A DNA stretch of 32,210 nt from a virus. Position numbers and translations under genes: made by a program. The notes below the pieces were generated by a model. The model had not been told where the DNA came from. It saw nothing but the letters and a program-made list of their open reading frames with translations, and ran no database searches. The stretch lies in the IMG/VR virus record IMGVR_UViG_3300025889_000542, positions 1-32,210 of that record; one strand, given 5' to 3'. Of the stretch, positions 27,801 to 32,210 are shown in pieces. How positions within the stretch are numbered: the first letter of the stretch is position 1; every line of letters starts with the position of its first letter.

Positions 27801-30277
27801 CAAAAGAACTCAGAATGAATCCAGAGGTTGTCGCTCGATTCACCAAGATGAAGAAGCTTCTCACAGAGCTTTCTAGCGTTAAGGGTGTTCTCGACGACAA
27901 GACTCAGGAGGCAGTCGCTGCCTTCCTAGCCTCAGAGGAACCTGACTTTGATGCTCTTCAGAATGCACTGAAGGATGTCAAGATTGGCGCGAACGCTGTG
28001 GGTAAGGAAGGCAAGAACTTTGGTATGACTCCTCAGTCAGTGAGAGATTCTATTGCCAAGGTAAAGGAAGAACTTAAAACGCTTGGCGCTGAATACCGGC
28101 AAGAAGCTATTAATGCTAAGTCTGTTGGCAGTGACCGTAGGTTTGTTTCTGGTGAAGTTGCTCCCGGAATGCGTAATGTTGATTTCTTTGCAGATGATGC
28201 TACAAGGCTTGAGCGTTTCTATGGCGGTGGGCTTCTTTATAAACTTCCGTGGGAAAACGAACTTCGCAATTATCGGTTCTCTGTCCCCCCGTTGTCTGCG
28301 GCTGCTAGATTCCTTACTCCTCTCAAGTCTCAGTTGGACGTTTCAGTCGTCGGTATGCAGAGCTTTATGCTTGGTGTTAGCAACCCAACAAAGTATGCCA
28401 AGAACATTGCGCTTGGAATTCGCGATGCGTTTGCGGACGAGCCTTACTACCGGTGGGAAGCTTCAAAAGCTGGCAATGCTCGATACGTTAGTTTTGTTGG
28501 GCCAGAGGGGAATGAGTTTGTCTCCTCGAAACTGAGCAAGATTCCTGTCCTAAAGCAGTTCGGTAACTTCTTCTCTCGCTTCGGAAACAGGATGCGTAAC
28601 GACGCATTCGAGTCAGCCGTTGCTATGGCTAAGCGCAATGGGTATGTGAATGAGAGCGAACTTGAGCAGATTGGCAGAAGGATTGATTCCATTAGTGGCA
28701 TCAGCCTTAGGCAACCAAGCGACCTTGAGTATCTAGCGTTCTTTGCCCCCGGATTCCTTCGTTCACAGATTGACAACGTATTTACTGCATTTAAAAGAGG
28801 AAGCCTTGAAGGGCAACTTGCTCGCCAGTACTTCAAGAACTACATCGGCCTTGGATTCAGTGGGGTTATGACTGCCGCCATAGTGCAGGGGCGACCGTTG
28901 TCTGAAGTGCTTGACCCTCTTGACCGCGATGCGTGGGAGCGTGGCGAGATTGCCATGAACCCAAATTTTATGACCATCCGTATCAATGGAGAAGACATCA
29001 AGTACTTTGGCCAGTACGACTCACTAGTCAAGTTGATGTTCGTTCTTTCTGATTCCACATACCAAACGGTAGTGGATAGAGACCCCATCGCAATGCTCAA
29101 GTTTACTGGCTACCTTCTCAACACCAAGGGGAGCATCCCTGTTAAAGCAGCAGTCGAGTTCCTTAGCGGACAAACATTCTCTGGAGAAGACCCAAATAGC
29201 GCCGTCTCTTGGCTTGAGCGCATCATGCCAATCAGCGCAGAGACTGCCTTTGAAGACTACCGAAAGGGTAAGTCCAAGGAAGCCATCATTACCAATACAG
29301 TGACTGGCTTGCTTGGGTTTAAGGGAAGCCCTGTAACTGAGAAGGAAGCTCTCAATCAGAAGATTGAAAAGCTTGGCCTTGTTAACTTTGATGGGACAAA
29401 GGTTAAGCGCCTTAGCGACGCAGACCTTGTCAACAGGTCAATCATCATTGATAAGTTCGGTCGCCTTCAGGATGTCCCGCGTGAAGTTAAAGAAGCTCGT
29501 GCTATCTCAGATAAGTTCAAGTCTGACTACAACGAAAAGCAGAAAGAGATAGACGCTAGGTACGCGCTTCCGGGGAGCACCTACCCTAAGGCAGATGTTG
29601 CTCGCGCATGGCGTATTGCCACAAAAGATGCTCGCGATGAACTTGCTCTTAAGTACGACATCAAAGATATGCTCCAGCCATACACTGGCCCAGAAAGCAA
29701 AGACAAGATGGCCCTTGCTGTTAAAGAGTACTTTGACATTCGCGATAAGTATCAGAAAGAAAGCAAGAGTTCGGAAGAGAAGTACGACAAGATTGACCAG
29801 TGGATGGCAGATAATCCAGAGAAGGCAAAGTACATTAATGAGTACTTTGATAAGGCAATTAAGAAGTACGACTCAAAACTTGTTGAACTAAACCAGCGCG
29901 ATGCTCAGCGCCTCGACAAAGCTGGCTTCTTCGATATCAAGAAAGAAACGTGGAATGAAATTCAGGACTTGATTCCTGAGTTGAAAAAGTATAACTACTA
30001 CGTTGACTGGAAGATTGCCAGAGAAGAAGAGGTTCGCAAGACAATTAACCCAAGCCTTGTTGGGCAAGGTATTGCCGACGATTTAGTAGCTAAGACTGTT
30101 GGTGATGAACCAGCATCTCGATTGATGTCATCTCTTTACACGCAGAACCTTCTTAAGTGGGGAGTAGATGGCAACTATAAGAATCTCTACATCGCTTGGC
30201 GCTGGGGGTACTATGACCCGACTGATCAGATGATGCTTTACTTGCAACAGTTAGCATTGCAGAATGGGTGGGAGTAG
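24857..30277 (+). CDS. Giant polyvalent/ejection-type virion protein, 1806 aa
   Basis: The N-terminus is Pro-rich, then a Gln/Glu-rich coiled coil (about 75-135). Residues about 374-455 form a Gly/Ala-rich amphipathic block (AAATNIIPSVILEGLISGNP, GGAQTAAALAGGFTGYKAGG) able to insert into membranes. Residues about 1120-1480 (SQLDVSVVGMQSFMLGVSNP, FGNRMRNDAFESAVAMAKRN, EYLAFFAPGFLRSQIDNVFT) resemble the helical domains of phage 'large polyvalent proteins', which are packed in the head and injected with DNA. The last 300 residues are Lys/Glu-rich helices. No protease, nuclease or transglycosylase motif was found. It is probably delivered to the cell or forms part of an injection channel. Confidence 0.6.
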   Translation: MVRLDDTEFGVVSAGAGAGVQPLQPSLTPQQWFDPGYNPDNVWLSPNQPNWLPDWQQTPENFDPGLAEPAPIEPQLPDPQLAFEEEQRRLQAEEQDNLRRQQIDAQRQADQLAAEQQRQLEEQRIATARQQQNLYASTLPDPSVSPDVPNAAKDDVAHWEGNNIIIKTPAGGIVVDPNGLVYDSKTGKWVSPNNPRDTVWNPNTKRFEYPDGVSTQDKFKEMWLQNAGYRDRQLGLPAVRTDFSPKDQEIYNKGVKAAELSSTQAKLQDVRDQETSAQNLINEMLLLEKAVSDFNSKDVMEKPSALSYLGGGGTGIGSDANMPPPVIYEDKYGDLKLISSGTPINDIISGNEIIRDASGRLGYKIDPDKWPRPLAAATNIIPSVILEGLISGNPAALPGIVAGNYSADLGSRYAGDIAGHYTDNPLIIGGAQTAAALAGGFTGYKAGGLATEAAQSVADARYATRMRGIPAGEGAITRDISEVGGLSIPRRVNAGTISDVSEVAPPTVTNQTFTTAKGSTYEVLPDGTTIRNKASRVEHPGDEGIKPQSQRTVYLKEMPDTTEDISSALKSGDFLNSPQVGTYPLEVWDDGATWHLGNKITSISSGSDAATGVVDVLLPVTRPVVNQGVAIGDGASKGAFGVVKSVAEDGLTVAVRVTNPGESGLKVNNVVRVPRTSLFEAAPNPSPVAATVSAAGEEIIQPTPATTGGVRTQSGAASTARSLTPGFVDITPSNVVEQGTRVGRILRAKPIEQLGENPGIKAILGLANDLKRQVKSVSNAFAGEVKVQFKRLGETFKGEDGNIYMKNVRPSAKELELNLQKAKAVGDEALFYSDRPNRYNRALQTRVIERPTEYALDEVQRRAVRRLQRIQLALDAERRRFGIVISKGISSEDQIYQHRVALKPSLNRQLEAMAKGAKTDEYAVSASAREPRIWEDIADAVHQGVVYADAETAFMQNFRKGLQQAADAHVKDVLLKAGIGSTKELRMNPEVVARFTKMKKLLTELSSVKGVLDDKTQEAVAAFLASEEPDFDALQNALKDVKIGANAVGKEGKNFGMTPQSVRDSIAKVKEELKTLGAEYRQEAINAKSVGSDRRFVSGEVAPGMRNVDFFADDATRLERFYGGGLLYKLPWENELRNYRFSVPPLSAAARFLTPLKSQLDVSVVGMQSFMLGVSNPTKYAKNIALGIRDAFADEPYYRWEASKAGNARYVSFVGPEGNEFVSSKLSKIPVLKQFGNFFSRFGNRMRNDAFESAVAMAKRNGYVNESELEQIGRRIDSISGISLRQPSDLEYLAFFAPGFLRSQIDNVFTAFKRGSLEGQLARQYFKNYIGLGFSGVMTAAIVQGRPLSEVLDPLDRDAWERGEIAMNPNFMTIRINGEDIKYFGQYDSLVKLMFVLSDSTYQTVVDRDPIAMLKFTGYLLNTKGSIPVKAAVEFLSGQTFSGEDPNSAVSWLERIMPISAETAFEDYRKGKSKEAIITNTVTGLLGFKGSPVTEKEALNQKIEKLGLVNFDGTKVKRLSDADLVNRSIIIDKFGRLQDVPREVKEARAISDKFKSDYNEKQKEIDARYALPGSTYPKADVARAWRIATKDARDELALKYDIKDMLQPYTGPESKDKMALAVKEYFDIRDKYQKESKSSEEKYDKIDQWMADNPEKAKYINEYFDKAIKKYDSKLVELNQRDAQRLDKAGFFDIKKETWNEIQDLIPELKKYNYYVDWKIAREEEVRKTINPSLVGQGIADDLVAKTVGDEPASRLMSSLYTQNLLKWGVDGNYKNLYIAWRWGYYDPTDQMMLYLQQLALQNGWE

Positions 30278-30290
30278 CACAAAGTGCTAC
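30274..30290 (+). other. Small hairpin at the end of the 1806-aa gene
   Basis: GTAGCAC (30274-30280) pairs with GTGCTAC (30284-30290) around AAA. It includes the stop codon of the giant gene and lies before the scaffold's ribosome site. No strong U-run follows. It may be a weak pause or processing site that raises expression of the downstream scaffold and capsid genes relative to the large genes. Confidence 0.45.
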
Positions 30291-30324
30291 ACTTCTCTCA
30301 TAAGTAGTTCTTGGAGGATGACCA

Positions 30325-31182
30325 TTGGCAGAGTCAGACACTGCCGTCATTGAGCAAGACACCGCTGTATCGTCACCGGATACGGAAGTATCGAATGCAA
30401 TTGCAACTGCATTTGATACCGACACCGCTGATGCCGCACCGGATACGGAAGCTCTTGGGACGCCAGATACGGAAGACAAGCCGCAGCCTGAGGCTCTGAC
30501 CCCGGAGCAATTCGAGGCAAAGCTTAAGGAAGAACGCGAGAAATGGGACAAGGAACAGCGGGAACAGATTGAGAACACTGCTCGTGAACAGGCTGCGGTG
30601 CAACGCCGCCTTCAGAATGAGCAGCTTCGTACTGGCCAAACCGCTCAAGCCTTTGCCAATATCGCGAAGTGGGCATACGAACAGGGCGAGCAGGGGAAAG
30701 ACTTCCGCTTTGATCCACGCGCAGTGCAGCAGATTGCATTGCAAATGGAAGCGGGAGTATTCCAAGACCAAGCCGATGGCTGGTCGTCTGCATTCAACCA
30801 GTTCCTTGCTGAGAACTACGGCGACTTCAAGCCGTCGCGAGCTACTGCTGAGCGTCTCGAACGGGCATTCCGTGATTGGATTCCCAACGAGGCTGTGAAA
30901 GCACAGTTCATGGCGCTTGAGGAAGCGGCTCGCGCGGCGCTTGAACCCAAGCTTCGCAAAGAGATTGAAGAAGAACTGAAAACTAAAAGCACATCGGCCA
31001 ACAAGACTCAGGCGCTGAAGGATGCTGATGCACAGCGCAAGGCTGCTGGCCGACCGACCGCAGCGGGTGAGGCTGGCGGAACGCCACCTGACCTTGCATC
31101 AATCATTGGTAATCCCAACGTGCCACTTGCTGAACGCCGCAAGGCGTACAAGTCGGTATACGGGATTAACCCGCCTTTCTAA
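30325..31182 (+). CDS. Probable capsid scaffolding protein, 285 aa
   Basis: TTG 30325 has GGAGGA 7 nt upstream. The product is acidic and helical, without cysteine. The first 50 residues repeat short D-T units (EQDTAVSSPDTEVSN, PDTEALGTPDTEDK). A charged coiled coil follows (FEAKLKEEREKWDKEQREQI), and there is an RKAYKSVYGINPPF end. Acidic helical proteins coded directly before the major capsid gene are the usual scaffolds that guide head assembly and then leave or are digested. No head protease is seen in this window. The identification rests on composition and place. Confidence 0.75.
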   Translation: MAESDTAVIEQDTAVSSPDTEVSNAIATAFDTDTADAAPDTEALGTPDTEDKPQPEALTPEQFEAKLKEEREKWDKEQREQIENTAREQAAVQRRLQNEQLRTGQTAQAFANIAKWAYEQGEQGKDFRFDPRAVQQIALQMEAGVFQDQADGWSSAFNQFLAENYGDFKPSRATAERLERAFRDWIPNEAVKAQFMALEEAARAALEPKLRKEIEEELKTKSTSANKTQALKDADAQRKAAGRPTAAGEAGGTPPDLASIIGNPNVPLAERRKAYKSVYGINPPF

Positions 31183-31197
31183 GAAGGGAGCTTATCC

Positions 31198-32070
31198 GTG
31201 GTTAACGCTACCACTACCGGTTCTCTGGGCGACAGCGCCCAGCTTATCATCGACTCCGCTCGCATCGTCCGCGAGTACAACGGCGTGTTCCGCAACTGCG
31301 TTGATATGCAGCGGCTGGATGACAACACGGGCCTGAGTTGGGAAGAGATCTCGCTCGCTCAGTTGACTGCTCAGGCTGTCACTGAGACGACCGAACTCGA
31401 CAACGCTCAGACGATCAGCGACTCGCTCTTCAGCATCACCCCCACGGTGAGCGGTATTCAGATGGTCATCACTGACCGCGTGTACCGCCGCATGCCTAAG
31501 GGTGTCATCGCGAAGATGGGTTCGCTTGCCCAGAACGCCATCGACCGGAAAAAGGACGAGGACTACCTTGCCACCTTTGCCGGTGCGACCACCACTCTCG
31601 CTGGCGCTGGTAACACGCTGACCAGTGGGCACATCATGGCGGCAAAGAACCGCATCACCAGCAACGCCACCGAACCTTCTCGCGGCAAGATCGTGGCAGT
31701 CCTTCACGGCTACCAGATCAAAGACCTTCAGGACGAAATCGTGGCTGGCGTGGACACCTACCCGACCGAAGGCGGACTCACTGAGAACGTCTACCGCATG
31801 GGCTTCAGTGGCACGGTTGCTGGCGCTGAGATCTATGAGGATGGCAATATCACGATTGATGGGAACGATGACGCTCGTGGCGCTGTCCATTCTCAGGAAG
31901 CCATCGTGATGGTGCAGGGCCACAGCCCCCGCACTGAGAAGCGTCGCCGCCCTCAGACCGGTGGTGGTGCAGACGAACTGTTCCTCTATGACGAGTACGC
32001 CCTTGGCGAACGCTCGGCTGGGAACTGGCTCTACGGCATCCTCTCGGACGCAACCCTTCCGACCTCTTAG
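31198..32070 (+). CDS. Major capsid protein (HK97-fold type), 290 aa
   Basis: GTG 31198 follows AAGGGAGC. Following the scaffold gene, the product has the moderate size and mix of alpha and beta expected for a capsid subunit: an N-terminal arm, TISDSLFSITPTVSGIQMVI, DRVYRRMPKGVIAKMGSLAQ, AIDRKKDEDYLATFAGATTT, and an axial-domain-like RGKIVAVLHGYQIKDLQDEI. This pattern resembles the P22/N4gp56-like branch of HK97-fold capsids. Codon use is strongly GC-biased at third positions, suiting high expression. A minus-strand ORF across it is a shadow. Confidence 0.75.
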   Translation: MVNATTTGSLGDSAQLIIDSARIVREYNGVFRNCVDMQRLDDNTGLSWEEISLAQLTAQAVTETTELDNAQTISDSLFSITPTVSGIQMVITDRVYRRMPKGVIAKMGSLAQNAIDRKKDEDYLATFAGATTTLAGAGNTLTSGHIMAAKNRITSNATEPSRGKIVAVLHGYQIKDLQDEIVAGVDTYPTEGGLTENVYRMGFSGTVAGAEIYEDGNITIDGNDDARGAVHSQEAIVMVQGHSPRTEKRRRPQTGGGADELFLYDEYALGERSAGNWLYGILSDATLPTS

Positions 32071-32076
32071 TCCAAG

Positions 32077-32100
32077 TTCCCACAGCCGAAACTGTGGGAA
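32077..32100 (+). terminator. Hairpin after the major capsid gene
   Basis: TTCCCACAG (32077-32085) pairs perfectly with CTGTGGGAA (32092-32100) around CCGAAA, 6 nt after the capsid stop. No U-run follows, so it may be a partial terminator or an RNA-stabilising 3' end that favours capsid mRNA over the next gene. Confidence 0.6.
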
Positions 32101-32124
32101 GAAATCCTTGGGAGGAATCACAAC

Positions 32125-32210
32125 ATGGCTGGATCGAAGAACGTCATTGAGTTCGGCTCGGACTTCACTGGCATTTACAACGACATGGTCTGGGGCACGG
32201 GTACGCTCGC
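32125..32210 (+). CDS. Start of the next head/virion gene (partial)
   Basis: ATG 32125 follows GGGAGGA at about 8 nt. Only 28 residues are visible (MAGSKNVIEFGSDFTGIYND, then MVWGTGTL). The gene continues beyond the window. Following the capsid gene, a decoration, head-completion or neck protein would be usual, but the fragment is too short to say. Confidence 0.6.
   Translation, partial: MAGSKNVIEFGSDFTGIYNDMVWGTGTL

Noticed and set aside
31192-32121. 309-aa minus-strand ORF opposite the major capsid gene
   Set aside because: It is an exact shadow of the GC-biased capsid gene, is Arg/Ser/Asp/Val-rich as expected from reverse reading, has no ribosome site, and runs against the operon.

Overview
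The window is a contiguous part of a tailed-phage (Caudoviricetes) genome. Head-assembly, lysis, replication and small accessory genes are tightly packed, often with 1-4 nt stop/start overlaps. Starts use ATG, GTG and TTG. No rRNA, tRNA, integrase or transposase is visible, so nothing here argues for a temperate life cycle. The host cannot be fixed from sequence. An amidase endolysin, DUF6378, CHHW zinc proteins, possible leaderless initiation and sigma70-like boxes are compatible with an actinobacterial or other environmental host, but this is inference. The sequence has the look of an uncultivated environmental phage.

Layout. (1) 1-5288, plus strand: end of the late region, with virion or tail-appendage proteins, a lysis cassette (coiled-coil/TM protein, amidase endolysin, two-TM holin) and a calcineurin-like phosphoesterase. 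(2) 5310-13091, plus strand: an early/replication operon with a near-consensus promoter at 5310-5338. It holds small zinc proteins, a Cas4/RecB-like nuclease, an SSB-like protein, an exported lysozyme-like protein with a second gene nested in it, DUF6378, a YhhQ-like queuosine-precursor transporter next to a DpdA-type transglycosylase, a Holliday-junction-resolvase-like nuclease and a NrS-1-like PrimPol-helicase. After the helicase comes a cluster of eight GTCCGGAC-type palindromes, a candidate origin or operator. The operon ends at a bidirectional terminator (13085-13120). (3) 13138-17864, minus strand: twelve small, mostly unknown genes including an HTH regulator. Many have structured repeated leaders: three copies of one folded element with compensatory changes, two copies of a hairpin-promoter module and two copies of a 28-nt leader. 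(4) 17865-18294: a 430-bp divergent non-coding region with three approximately 20-bp direct repeats, a G-rich strand and a likely leaderless promoter. (5) 18295-32210, plus strand: head-morphogenesis operon, with terS, terL, a portal carrying a DnaJ-like zinc insertion, two large unknown virion-type proteins (835 and 1806 aa), scaffold, major capsid and the start of the next gene.

How it works together. DpdA plus a precursor transporter, without any visible deazaguanine biosynthesis genes, suggests that the phage modifies guanines in its DNA with a base scavenged from the host. Replication appears to be driven by a fused primase-polymerase/helicase, and the early operon shows no family A, B or C polymerase. 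The minus-strand cassette resembles the independently regulated accessory genes of other phages. Its duplicated folded leaders, the nested TM/coiled-coil gene and the zinc-bearing portal are the least conventional items.
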